Assembly: GCF_033547095.1 (NCBI RefSeq)
Contig: NZ_CP137852.1
Location: forward strand, 2,845,501 to 2,909,500
DNA length: 64,000 bases
Source of the DNA: Sediminicoccus rosea
Lineage (GTDB): Bacteria; Pseudomonadota; Alphaproteobacteria; Acetobacterales; Acetobacteraceae
Direction: 5' to 3'
The translations under genes and the position numbers were made by a program. This document shows, piece by piece, positions 8,105 through 17,246 of this stretch. Below the pieces are notes generated by a model that worked only from the letters and a program-made list of their open reading frames with translations, was not told where the DNA came from and made no database searches. How positions within the stretch are numbered: the stretch's first letter is position 1; every line of letters starts with the position of its first letter.

Positions 8105-8907
8105 GCGCGACCCTGCCCCTGCCCCGCCGATGGGTGCGCCATTCCTTCAGCGAGCGCCTGCTGCGATATTTCCTCTGGCTCGCGGCCATCGCCTCGCTGG
8201 TCTGGGCGGTGCGTTCCATCGAGATCATCCCGGAATTCCTGGCCGATGCGCCGGAGCAGATGGCGGACCTGCTGATCCGCATGTGGCCGCCCGACCTCGC
8301 GCATTACTACCCCTCGGTCCATGCCGCGATGATCGAGACGCTGCACATCGCGAGCCTCGGCACGGTGCTGGGCGTGGCGCTCGCCATCCCCGTGGCGCTG
8401 CTGGCCGCGCGCAACATCTGCCGCAATGCGGCTCTCAACGCCTTCGCCCAATTCCTGCTGGTCTCCTCGCGCAGCGTGAACAGCCTGGTCTGGGCGCTGA
8501 TCTTCGTGGCGGTCTTCGGCCCCGGGCCGGCGGCGGGCACCTTCGCCATCGCCTTCCGGTCGATCGGCTTCGTCGGCAAGCTGCTGGCCGAGGCCATCGA
8601 GGAATCCGCCCCCGGCCCGATCGAGGCGCTGGAGGCGAGCGGCGCGCCCTGGGGCCACCGGATGCTCAAGGGCGTCTGGCCGCAGGTGCAGCCGGCCTTC
8701 TGGGGCATCGCCCTGTTCCGCTGGGACATCAATGTGCGCGAATCCGCGGTCCTGGGCCTGGTCGGCGCGGGCGGCATCGGCGTGGTGCTGGATGACGCGA
8801 TCAACTTCTTCCAATGGGAGAGGGTTGCCACCATCTTGCTGGCTATCCTCGCGGTGGTCGTGGTGGCGGAGATCCTCGTCACGCGCATCCGCGCCAAGCT
8901 GATCTGA
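8101..8907 (+). CDS. phnE: PhnE, phosphonate ABC transporter permease (second copy)
   Basis: This 268-residue permease is related to the preceding one. The EAA-type loop reads EAIEESAPGPIEALEASGAP and is followed by GLVGAGGIGVVLDDAINFF. Several membrane spans are visible, the first near residues 20-36. Tandem non-identical phnE genes are common in alphaproteobacterial importers and imply a heterodimeric channel. Its stop is 10 bases before glpD, so glpD is probably on the same transcript. Confidence 0.9.
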   Translation: MSATLPLPRRWVRHSFSERLLRYFLWLAAIASLVWAVRSIEIIPEFLADAPEQMADLLIRMWPPDLAHYYPSVHAAMIETLHIASLGTVLGVALAIPVALLAARNICRNAALNAFAQFLLVSSRSVNSLVWALIFVAVFGPGPAAGTFAIAFRSIGFVGKLLAEAIEESAPGPIEALEASGAPWGHRMLKGVWPQVQPAFWGIALFRWDINVRESAVLGLVGAGGIGVVLDDAINFFQWERVATILLAILAVVVVAEILVTRIRAKLI

Positions 8908-8917
8908 CCGGGTGGCG

Positions 8918-10399
8918 ATGCAGGCATTCGATGTTCTGGTGGTGGGGGGCGGCGTCAATGGCGCCGGCATCGCGCGCGATCTCGCGGGCCGCGGCCATTC
9001 CGTGATCCTGGCCGAGCAGGGGGATCTGGCGCAGGCCACCTCCTCCGCCTCCTCCAAGCTCATCCATGGCGGCTTGCGCTACCTTGAGCATTACGAGTTC
9101 CGCCTGGTGCGCGAGGCGCTGGGCGAGCGCGAGGTGCTGCTGAAAATGGCGCCGCACATCATCTGGCCGCTGCGCTTCGTGCTGCCGCACCGGCCCGAGA
9201 TGCGGCCGCGCTGGATGATCCGCGCCGGCCTGTTCCTTTATGACAACCTCGCCCGCCGCGTTTCGCTGCCCGGGGCGCAGGCTTTCCAGACCGCGCAGAA
9301 CCCGATGGGCGCGGCCCTCAAGCCCGAGATCACCCACGCCTTCGCCTATTCCGATGCCTGGGTGGAGGATAGTCGCCTCGTCCTGCTGAACGCGCTGGAC
9401 GCCGAGCGGCGGGGCGCCGACATCCGCACCCGCACGCGCTTCGAGGACGCCACGCGCCACGCCCATCACTGGGAGGTGACGCTGCGCGGCCCCGACGCCC
9501 AGGGCCAGCGCATCCGCGTGCGCGCCATCGTGAACGCAGCCGGCCCCTGGGTTCAGCGCGCCCTCGATTCCGCCCATGCCGAGAAGCCCGGCGCCGTGCG
9601 CCTCATCCGCGGCAGCCACATCGTCCTGCCGCGCCTCTATGAGGGAAATCACGCCTTCATCCTGCAGAATGACGATCGTCGCGTCGTCTTCGTCATCCCC
9701 TATGAGGATGAGTTCAGCCTGGTCGGCACCACCGACGTGCCGCATGAGGGCGACGCCTCCACCGCGCATTGCACGCCGGAGGAGGCGGAGTATCTCTGCG
9801 CCGCCGTCTCCCGCCAGTTCCGCCGGCCGATCACACCGGCCGACATCGTCTGGTCCTATTCGGGCGTGCGCCCGCTGTTTGACGACGGCGCGGACGACCC
9901 ATCCGCCGTCACGCGCGACTATGTGCTGAAGCTGGACGAAAGCGCCGCCCCGCTGCTCAGCGTCTATGGCGGCAAGATCACCACCTTCCGCCGCCTGGCG
10001 GAGGAAGCGGCCGGCCGCGTGGCCAAGGCGCTGGGCCGTGAGGGCACGCCCTGGACGGCCGGCGCCACGCTTCCCGGCGGCGATCTCGGGGGCAAGACGC
10101 GCGAGGCCTTCGCGGCCGAGATGGCGCGCGCGCTGCCCTTCCTCGACCCGGTCTCCATCCCGCGCCTCGTTCGCACGCATGGCGGCGAATTACCGCGCGT
10201 CTTCGAGGGGCGGGAGCCTGGGCAGAGCCTGGGCGCGGGCCTGACCGAGGCGGAGCTCGACTGGATGCGCCGCCACGAGTGGGCCCGCAGCGCCGAGGAT
10301 GTTCTGTGGCGCCGCACCAAGCTCGGCCTGCACATGAGCGCCGCGGAGCGCGCGGGTATCGCCGCCCGGTTCGAGGGCGCCGCCGCGCTGCCGGGCTAG
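8918..10399 (+). CDS. glpD: Glycerol-3-phosphate dehydrogenase, FAD-dependent
   Basis: This 493-residue flavoprotein has the N-terminal dinucleotide fold VLVVGGGVNGAGIARDLAGRG and the GlpD hallmarks SSASSKLIHGGLRYLEHYEFRL, LIRGSHIVLPR, IPYEDEFSLVGTTDV and SVYGGKITTFRRLAEEA. It oxidises sn-glycerol 3-phosphate to dihydroxyacetone phosphate at the inner membrane, feeding electrons to quinone. The ATG at 8918 follows GGTGG; a GTG at 8912 is an alternative start. Its position after phnDCEE suggests the importer may bring in, or release, a glycerol-phosphate compound. The stop shares CTAG with the convergent gene's stop. Confidence 0.93.
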   Translation: MQAFDVLVVGGGVNGAGIARDLAGRGHSVILAEQGDLAQATSSASSKLIHGGLRYLEHYEFRLVREALGEREVLLKMAPHIIWPLRFVLPHRPEMRPRWMIRAGLFLYDNLARRVSLPGAQAFQTAQNPMGAALKPEITHAFAYSDAWVEDSRLVLLNALDAERRGADIRTRTRFEDATRHAHHWEVTLRGPDAQGQRIRVRAIVNAAGPWVQRALDSAHAEKPGAVRLIRGSHIVLPRLYEGNHAFILQNDDRRVVFVIPYEDEFSLVGTTDVPHEGDASTAHCTPEEAEYLCAAVSRQFRRPITPADIVWSYSGVRPLFDDGADDPSAVTRDYVLKLDESAAPLLSVYGGKITTFRRLAEEAAGRVAKALGREGTPWTAGATLPGGDLGGKTREAFAAEMARALPFLDPVSIPRLVRTHGGELPRVFEGREPGQSLGAGLTEAELDWMRRHEWARSAEDVLWRRTKLGLHMSAAERAGIAARFEGAAALPG

Positions 10400-11271
10400 C
10401 CCTCGCCCTCCGGCTCCAGATCAACGCTCACCGAAAGGCGGTGGTCGCCGCCGCCGAGCAGCACGCCGCGCAGCGGGGAGATGTCCGAGAAATCTCGCCC
10501 CCAGGCGAGGATGACATGCTCGTCCCGCACCACGATGCCGTTGGTCGGGTCAAGCTGCACCCAGCCCTGGCCCGGTCCCATCCAGGCCGAGACCCAGGCA
10601 TGCGACTGGTCCGCCCCGCGCCGCCGCACCTGGCCCGGCGGCGGGCGGGTCCGCACATAACCCGAGACATAGCGTGCCGGCAGGCCAAGCCCGCGGAGGG
10701 CCGCCAGCATCACCTGGGTGAAGTCCTGGCAGACGCCGCGCCGGTCCCGGAGCACATCGGCGATGGGTGTCGTGATACTGGTCACCCCCGCCTGGAAGAC
10801 GAAATCCTGCCGCATGCGCCGGTTCAGTTCGAGCAGCCCCTCCAGCACGCGCCGCCCGGGCGGGAAGGAGGTCCGCGCATAGGCGGTGGCCTCGGCCAGC
10901 AGGGGGACATGCCGCGTCGGCAGGATGAAATCGGCCGTCTCGACGCCGTGCGCCGCGGCCGCCACCTGCTCCCAGGGCAGGGTTTCGGCGCTGGGAGGCG
11001 GCGGGGCGAAATCCACCTCGACCAGGCTTTCCGCCGTCACCTCGAAGCTGGTGTGCGGGGCGACGAGGAAGAGGCGCGTCGCCGCATTGCCGAAATGGTC
11101 ATGCGTCTCGGTGTGGTGGTCCGGCCGGGGCGTGCAGGTCAGCCTGGCGGAAATCACGCGCTGGCCCGGAAGGGCACGGGGCTTCAGATGCAGCAGATGC
11201 GCCGCCAGATCCACCGTCTGGGCGTAGCCATAGGCGGTGCGGTGTCGAAGCCAATAGATCATCCGGCCCAT
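10396..11271 (-). CDS. Transglutaminase-like cysteine protease family protein
   Basis: This 291-residue protein has an N-terminal bacterial transglutaminase-associated beta domain and a transglutaminase core. The catalytic triad regions are visible: Cys in DRRGVCQDFTQ, His in ADQSHAWVSAW and Asp in VQLDPTNGI. It has no signal peptide, so it is probably cytoplasmic. It is the last gene of a three-gene minus-strand cluster with the ATP-grasp/alpha-E and DUF2126 genes. Start at 11271 or, nine bases on, at 11262 (MIYWLRH) is undecided because neither has a good ribosome site. Whether it cross-links, deamidates or cleaves peptides is unknown. Confidence 0.85.
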   Translation of the reverse strand: MGRMIYWLRHRTAYGYAQTVDLAAHLLHLKPRALPGQRVISARLTCTPRPDHHTETHDHFGNAATRLFLVAPHTSFEVTAESLVEVDFAPPPPSAETLPWEQVAAAAHGVETADFILPTRHVPLLAEATAYARTSFPPGRRVLEGLLELNRRMRQDFVFQAGVTSITTPIADVLRDRRGVCQDFTQVMLAALRGLGLPARYVSGYVRTRPPPGQVRRRGADQSHAWVSAWMGPGQGWVQLDPTNGIVVRDEHVILAWGRDFSDISPLRGVLLGGGDHRLSVSVDLEPEGEG

Positions 11272-11323
11272 TGTGACGGATGGGCGACGCCGCGCCTACC
11301 GCCCCCCTTCGCTCGCCTGGCGA

Positions 11324-13774
11324 TCAGGCCGTGAGGATCGCCGCCTCGCCCATATCCACGCCCACGGCGCGGGCCGGCGGCAGCAGCGCGAAATAGCGCC
11401 GCGAGAGCTGGTCCGAGAGGGTCGCGATCTCGCCCGCCATGCCGCGCAGCAGGGCGGGCAGCTCGGCCGTCGCCGCCTCGGCCTGATCGGGCGCCGCAAG
11501 CAGCCGGGGCGTGATCGCCTCGGCCTCCGCCAGCAGCCGGCGCAGCTCGCGCGCCGTCTCGGCCTCGGCCTCGCCCGAAAGCTCGCGCAGCGCGGTGCCG
11601 ATCGCCTCCAGCTGGAAGGCGAGGCCGCGCGGATTGGAGGCATCGGCCAGCACGAGGTCCAGCGCCGGGGCCGGTTGCAGCACGGCGAGGTAGCGGCTGC
11701 GATAGGTGATGACGCTGTCGCAGAGCTCAAGCGTGAGGCGCAGGCCGGCCTCGATGCGCTGGGCGGGCGCGTCCAGCGCCACCGCCACCTCGCTCGCCAC
11801 CGCCATGGCACGCTCGATCCGCCGGCCGAGCTCGAGGAAGAGCCGCGCGCCGCCGCGCACCATGTTCTCGGAGGCGATTCCCGCCACCGCATTGGCGAAG
11901 CGCAGCGAAGGCAGCAGCGCGCGGGCGAGGTCGGGCAGTTCGGGCGCGGAATTGTCCAACGCCTCTTCCGCCGCGCGCAGCGTCTGGGTCAGCGTCGCGT
12001 GCATGTCGGCGGTCAGGCGATCGCGCACCGATTCCACCAGCGTGCCGATCGTGCCCTGGAGCTGGCGCACCGCCGGCCGGCCTACCGCTTCCAGCGCATT
12101 GGCGAGAGAGGCGAGGTTGCCGGCGCTGGGCCGCGCCTCCTCATCCAGCAGCTGCGCCTCGCGCAGGCAGGTGGCGAGGGTGCCGAGTTCGGCCAGTTCG
12201 CGCGGCAGGGGCGCGCCGCGCCGCAGGCGGGTGATGGTGGCGCGCATCAGACGCGCCGCGCGATCCAGCCGCTCTACATAGCGGCCAAGCCAGAAGAGGT
12301 TGTCCGCGACGCGCGAGGGGATGGCGCCCGCGGTGCGGCGGATCGCAATCGGCGGGCCGCTTTGCGCGGCGGGGCCGATGATCGCCTCGGAGGGATCGGC
12401 CGGCACCCAGGCATCCTTGCACCAGCCGCCGCCCGGAAGCCGCCCGGTGAGCTTGGCGCCGGGGGTGACGAGGCGGGCGATGCCGCCGGGCAGAACCTGC
12501 CATGACGCACCGTCGGAGACGGCGAACATCCGCAGGATGAAGGGGGCCGGCGTCAGCGCGCCGCCCTCGAGCGCGGGGGCCACCGGCAGGGGCGGCAGGG
12601 CGATGGCGGCCACCGCCCCCTGCCCTGGCCGCTCGAGGGATTCGGAGGCGCTGCCCTGCCCCGCCGGACGGAAGACCCAATGGGCATGGCCCTCGGGCAA
12701 GGCCGGCGTCGGCGTGGCGGCATCGGGCAGCCAATGGGTGGGCAGGTTGGGGAGCTGGAGCGCCTCGCCCAGCATGCTGGGTGCCAATGCGCCGAGCCAT
12801 GCGCCCAGCGCCGGCATCTCGGCCAGCGCCGCCCCTGGCGCGTTCAAGAGGGTGAGCGCGCCATGGCGCACCGCATCCAGCAGGCCCGGCACGCCGCTGC
12901 CCGCCGGCGCCTCCGGTTGGTCCAGCGGGTCGAGGGAGGCGGCATCCACGCGCGAAAGCACGACATCCACCGGCTGCAGGCCGCTCAGCGTCTTCAGGAA
13001 GAGCGCGCCGCCGCGCATGGTGAGGTCACCGGTCTCGACCAGGGCGCAGCCCAGCTCGCGCGAGAGGACCACGTGTTCGAACCAATGCGGATCGCGCGTG
13101 CCCGGCGAGAGCAGCGCGATGGCGGGGTCGTTCATGCCGTGCGGGCCGAGCCGGCCCAGCGCCTCCTGCCAGAGCTCGAAGAAGGGCGAGATGCTGCGCG
13201 GCTGGGTGGCGCGGGCGATCTCGGGCATGGCGGTGCCGATCAGGCGCCGGTTCTCGCGCAACTGGCCGAGGCCCGAGGCAAGGCCGGTGCGGTCCTGCAG
13301 CACCGCCCATTTCCCATCATGCCCGCGCACCAGGTCCACGGCGTAGAGATGCAGCAGGGGGCGCCGGGGCGGGCCCTTGCTGCGGCGCGCGGTGCGCTGG
13401 AAGGCCGGGCTGGCGAAGATCAGCGGCGCCGGGATCTGGCCGCTCGTCAGCAGGTCCTGCGGGCCGTAGAGATCGGCCAGGATCGCATCCAGCAGCCGGG
13501 CGCGCTGGGTGATGCCCGCCGCCAGCGCCTCGAATTCCTCCGCCGGGATGGGCAGCGGCAGCGGGTCGAGCCGCCAGAGCGCAGCCCCCGAGGCGCCGGG
13601 CAGCAGCGAGGCCACGCCGTCATCAGCCATGGCGCGGGCCAGCCTCTCACCGCGCTCGGCGAGGCCGGCGCGGCCAAGGCCACCCACGACGCCCATGACG
13701 CCGCGCCAATGCGGGCGGATGCGCCCCTCGCCGGAGACCATCTCATCAGGCCCGCCGGCGAGAAGCTCAAGCAC
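11324..13774 (-). CDS. Fused circularly permuted ATP-grasp and alpha-E domain protein
   Basis: The product has 816 residues. Roughly the first 480 form a circularly permuted ATP-grasp ligase region (LYGPQDLLTSGQIPAPLIF, LHLYAVDLVRGHDGKWAVLQDR, DVVLSRVDAASLDPL). From about residue 490 the all-helical alpha-E domain begins with the signature PSRVADNLFWLGRYVERLDRAARL. These two domains are often separate genes; here they are one polypeptide. Known family context (transglutaminase, alpha-E, permuted ATP-grasp) was proposed to make or modify peptides, but no substrate is established. The start overlaps the end of the upstream DUF2126 gene by 8 bases, indicating tight coupling. Confidence 0.87.
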   Translation of the reverse strand: MLELLAGGPDEMVSGEGRIRPHWRGVMGVVGGLGRAGLAERGERLARAMADDGVASLLPGASGAALWRLDPLPLPIPAEEFEALAAGITQRARLLDAILADLYGPQDLLTSGQIPAPLIFASPAFQRTARRSKGPPRRPLLHLYAVDLVRGHDGKWAVLQDRTGLASGLGQLRENRRLIGTAMPEIARATQPRSISPFFELWQEALGRLGPHGMNDPAIALLSPGTRDPHWFEHVVLSRELGCALVETGDLTMRGGALFLKTLSGLQPVDVVLSRVDAASLDPLDQPEAPAGSGVPGLLDAVRHGALTLLNAPGAALAEMPALGAWLGALAPSMLGEALQLPNLPTHWLPDAATPTPALPEGHAHWVFRPAGQGSASESLERPGQGAVAAIALPPLPVAPALEGGALTPAPFILRMFAVSDGASWQVLPGGIARLVTPGAKLTGRLPGGGWCKDAWVPADPSEAIIGPAAQSGPPIAIRRTAGAIPSRVADNLFWLGRYVERLDRAARLMRATITRLRRGAPLPRELAELGTLATCLREAQLLDEEARPSAGNLASLANALEAVGRPAVRQLQGTIGTLVESVRDRLTADMHATLTQTLRAAEEALDNSAPELPDLARALLPSLRFANAVAGIASENMVRGGARLFLELGRRIERAMAVASEVAVALDAPAQRIEAGLRLTLELCDSVITYRSRYLAVLQPAPALDLVLADASNPRGLAFQLEAIGTALRELSGEAEAETARELRRLLAEAEAITPRLLAAPDQAEAATAELPALLRGMAGEIATLSDQLSRRYFALLPPARAVGVDMGEAAILTA

Positions 13775-16700
13775 CTGCGAAGGCCCTCAGATCCAGCGTG
13801 CAGGGATGCTCCAGGCTCGGCCGTGGCTCGGCCACGACGCGCGCGCCGGGGGTATGGCCATGGGCGAAGAAGCGCGAGCGGCGCCGCGCCTCGGCCGAAT
13901 TGGCATTGACCGGGAAATCCTCATAGGCGCGGCCACCCGGATGGGCGACGTGGTGCGAGAGCCCGCCCAACGAACGGCCCGTCCAGCGATCCTGCACGTC
14001 CAGCACCAGGGGCGCCTGGGCGCGCACCGAAGGGTGCAGCGCCGAGGGCGGATCCCAGGCCTTGAAGCGGATGCCGCCGATGAATTCGCCCGCGCGGCCG
14101 GTGGGCTGCAATGGCACGGCAACGCCGTTCGCGGCCAGGAGGAAGCGCTCCGGCACCCAGTTGGTTACGCGCGCCTGCACGCGCTCGGCGCTGCTATCGA
14201 CATAGCGGACGGTGCCGCCGGCCGCCTGTTCCTCACCGAGCACATGCCAGGGCTCCAGCGCCTCGCGCAGTTCGAGGCTGATGCCGGAGACATTGACCTC
14301 GCCGATCTTGGGGAAGCGGAACTCCACATGCGGCGCGAACCAGGCGGGGTCGAGCCCGAAGCCCATCTGCCCCAGCTCCTCCAGCGCGCCGTGCAGGTCT
14401 TCGCGCGCGTAATGCGGCAGCATGAAGCGGTCATGCAGGGAGGTGCCCCAGCGCACGAGCGAACGCCGGTAGGGCTGGTCCCAGAAGGCGGCCAGCGCCG
14501 AGCGCATCAGCAGCATCTGTGCCGCGCTCATCTGCGCGTGCGGCGGCATCTCGAAGGCGCGGAACTCGACCAGGCCACGGCGGCCGCTGGCCGAGTTCGG
14601 GTCATACATCTTGTCGATGCAGAACTCGGTCCGGTGCGTGTTGCCGGTCATGTCGGCCAGGATGTTGCGGAACAGCCGGTCGGTCATCCAGGGCGGCGGG
14701 TTGCCGCCCATGCGGTCCAGCTCGCCGAAGGCGATCTCCAGCTCGCGCAGCGCATCCATCCGCGCCTCGTCCACGCGGGGGTGCTGGCTGGTGGGGCCGA
14801 TGAACAGGCCGCTGAACATGAAGCTCAGCGAGGGGTGGTTGTGCCAGAAGGAGACGAGGCTGCGCAGCAGGTCCGGCCGGCGCAAGAAGGGCGAATCCTC
14901 GGCGCGGGCCGCGCCCATCACCACATGGTTGCCGCCGCCGGTGCCGACATGCCGGCCATCCTGCATGAACTTCTCGGTCGAGAGGCCGATCTGCCGCGCC
15001 TCCTCGTAGAGCTGCTCGGTGCGCTGGACCATTTCCGGCCAGGACTCGGCCGGGTGGATATTGGCCTCGATCACGCCGGGATCGGGCGTGATGGAGAAAT
15101 GCTGGATGCGGGAATCCTCGGGCGGCAGATAGCCCTCGATGATCACCTTGCGGCCGGTCTCGGCCGCCGTGTCCTCGATGGCCGCGATCAGTTCCAGCCA
15201 GTCCTCCGCGGCGTAGAGCGGCGGCAGGAAGACATGGATCATGCCGCCGCGCGGCTCGACGCAGAGCGCGGTGCGGACCTGCGCCGGGTCATCCAAGCCG
15301 ATCTCTGGTGCGGGCTGCGGCGTGGGCCGCTGGTCGGCCGGGAGCGCATAGGGATCGGCGCCGGTGCCCGGCGTGCGGAAGCTCGCGCGGATCTGTTCGA
15401 GCAGCGGCAGTTCGGTCTCGGGCGCGAAGGGATCGGCCGGGCTGTCCAGCTCCTTCGCGAGTTCTGCCGGATCAATCCAGGGCAGCGAGGTCAGCGGCAG
15501 GCGCAAGCCCATCGGCGCATCGCCCGGGGTCAGGAAGAGCGTATCGTCGCGGAAGAACCAGCGGCCCGACTGCCAGCGGCGCTGGCCGCCCTGGACCACA
15601 CGGCGCAGCGGCAGCACCGTGCCGGTGGGCGTCGCGAGCCCGCCGCGGAAGAGCCGCGCGAAGCGCTTGCGCTCCAGCGGGTCGGCCAGCTTGCTGTCCT
15701 CGGCCACGACATTCGCCGGCAGGCGGCTCTCGCGCCAAAGGTAGTAGTGGATGTCCTCATGCGCGGCGGTGGCGAGTTCGGGCGGGACCTGCAGCCGCTC
15801 GGCCAGGCTCGCCGCGAAATGCGCCGCCGCCACATGCGTCGCGTCATCCGTGTCGTCATCGGAGGCGAGCAGCGTGGGGTCGCGCCAGATGGGCTGGCCG
15901 TCCCGCCGCCAATGGGCGGAGAGGGCGAAGCGCGGCAGCGGCTCGCCCGGATATTGCTTGCCCTGGCCCGTGTGGATCACCGCCCCCGGCGCCCAGAGCG
16001 GGATGAGGCGGCGCAGCAGGCGCCCCGCATAGGCGCGCTTGGTGGGGCCCAGCGCATCCGTGTTCCATTCCGCCGCCTCGCGGTCGGAGGCCGCGACGAA
16101 GGTCGGCTCGCCGCCCATGGTCAGGCGCATGTCCTGCCGGCGCAGCGCTTCGTCCACGCGGTCGCCGGCGGCGCGGATCGCCGCCCACTGCTGCTCCGTG
16201 TAGGGTTTGGTGACGCGCGGCGTCTCGACGATGCGCGTGACGTGCATGTCGAACTCGAATTCCGTATCGGCCTTCTCGACCATGCCGGAGATGGGCGCGG
16301 CGGAAGCGGGCTCGGGCGTCGCGGCCAGCGGGATATGCCCCTCGCCCGCCATCAGGCCGGAGGTGGCGTCGAGGCCGACCCAGCCCGCGCCGGGCAGGTA
16401 GACCTCGGCCCAGGCGTGCAGATCGGTGAAATCCGACGTCGGACCTTCCGGCCCCTCGACCGGCTTCACATCGGCGACAAGCTGGATCAGGTAGCCCGAC
16501 ACGAAGCGCGCGGCGAAGCCCAGGTGCCGCAGCGCCTGCACCAGCAGCCAGGCGGAGTCGCGGCAGGAGCCCCGGCCCTCGCCCAGCGTGCGCTCCGGCT
16601 CCCAGACGCCCGGCTCCATCCGAACGATGTAGGAGATGCGCGACTGCACGAGCTGGTTGATGGAGACCAGGAAGTCCACCATCCGCGCCTTCTCGCGCGG

Positions 16701-17102
16701 GATCTCGGCCAGCAGCGACTTGAAGAGCGGGCCATAGGGGGCGAGCTTGCGGAACGGTGCCAGCTCCTCGTCCAGCACATGGTCGTAGGCGAAGGGGTAG
16801 TGCTCGGCCTCCGGCTCCAGGAAGAAGTCGAAGGGGTTGATCGTCGCCATGTCGGCGATCAGGTCCACCGTCACGTCGAAATGCGTGACGCGCTCGGGGA
16901 AGACCACGCGCGCCTGGAAATTGCCCTGCGGGTCCTGCTGCCAGTTGATGAAGTGCGGCTTGGGCTCGATCTTCAGCGCGTAGGAGAGGATGGGCGTGCG
17001 CGCATGCGGCGCGGGGCGCAGCCGAATGGTCTGCGGCCCGAGGGCCACGGGCCGGTCATAGCGATAGCTGGTGCGATGGGTGAGGGCTGCGTGGATGGAC
17101 AT
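13767..17102 (-). CDS. DUF2126 transglutaminase-family protein
   Basis: Start 17102 (MSIHAALTHRTSYRYDRP) matches the family N-terminus and gives 1,111 residues, the usual size. An N-terminal transglutaminase domain shows Cys in GRGSCRDSAWLL, His in TDLHAWAEVYLPG and Asp in GLDATSG. The long C-terminal DUF2126 region contains LTMGGEPTFVAASDRE, WHNHPSLSFMFSGLFIGPTSQHPR and GNTHRTEFCIDKMYDP, rich in conserved His and Glu, which suggests a metal- or ATP-dependent enzyme. It leads a three-gene operon. A 144-base gap upstream could hold the promoter, but I see no clear one. Confidence 0.9.
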   Translation of the reverse strand: MSIHAALTHRTSYRYDRPVALGPQTIRLRPAPHARTPILSYALKIEPKPHFINWQQDPQGNFQARVVFPERVTHFDVTVDLIADMATINPFDFFLEPEAEHYPFAYDHVLDEELAPFRKLAPYGPLFKSLLAEIPREKARMVDFLVSINQLVQSRISYIVRMEPGVWEPERTLGEGRGSCRDSAWLLVQALRHLGFAARFVSGYLIQLVADVKPVEGPEGPTSDFTDLHAWAEVYLPGAGWVGLDATSGLMAGEGHIPLAATPEPASAAPISGMVEKADTEFEFDMHVTRIVETPRVTKPYTEQQWAAIRAAGDRVDEALRRQDMRLTMGGEPTFVAASDREAAEWNTDALGPTKRAYAGRLLRRLIPLWAPGAVIHTGQGKQYPGEPLPRFALSAHWRRDGQPIWRDPTLLASDDDTDDATHVAAAHFAASLAERLQVPPELATAAHEDIHYYLWRESRLPANVVAEDSKLADPLERKRFARLFRGGLATPTGTVLPLRRVVQGGQRRWQSGRWFFRDDTLFLTPGDAPMGLRLPLTSLPWIDPAELAKELDSPADPFAPETELPLLEQIRASFRTPGTGADPYALPADQRPTPQPAPEIGLDDPAQVRTALCVEPRGGMIHVFLPPLYAAEDWLELIAAIEDTAAETGRKVIIEGYLPPEDSRIQHFSITPDPGVIEANIHPAESWPEMVQRTEQLYEEARQIGLSTEKFMQDGRHVGTGGGNHVVMGAARAEDSPFLRRPDLLRSLVSFWHNHPSLSFMFSGLFIGPTSQHPRVDEARMDALRELEIAFGELDRMGGNPPPWMTDRLFRNILADMTGNTHRTEFCIDKMYDPNSASGRRGLVEFRAFEMPPHAQMSAAQMLLMRSALAAFWDQPYRRSLVRWGTSLHDRFMLPHYAREDLHGALEELGQMGFGLDPAWFAPHVEFRFPKIGEVNVSGISLELREALEPWHVLGEEQAAGGTVRYVDSSAERVQARVTNWVPERFLLAANGVAVPLQPTGRAGEFIGGIRFKAWDPPSALHPSVRAQAPLVLDVQDRWTGRSLGGLSHHVAHPGGRAYEDFPVNANSAEARRRSRFFAHGHTPGARVVAEPRPSLEHPCTLDLRAFAGA

Positions 17103-17246
17103 GCGCGCGATAAGTCCCGGCCGAGATGCTGCGCCGCTTATAGGCCCGTTTGGCAGCCCTGGCAGCCAATGGATTCGCTGTTTTTGCCGTGGCCGCACAC
17201 GCGCCGCGCATGGCGCGGGCGGAATGCCGCCTTCTTCAGCGCCCCC

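Noticed and set aside
8912-8917. GTG start for glpD two codons upstream
   Set aside because: ATG 8918 has GGTGG at suitable spacing and matches the family N-terminus; the GTG is possible but less likely.
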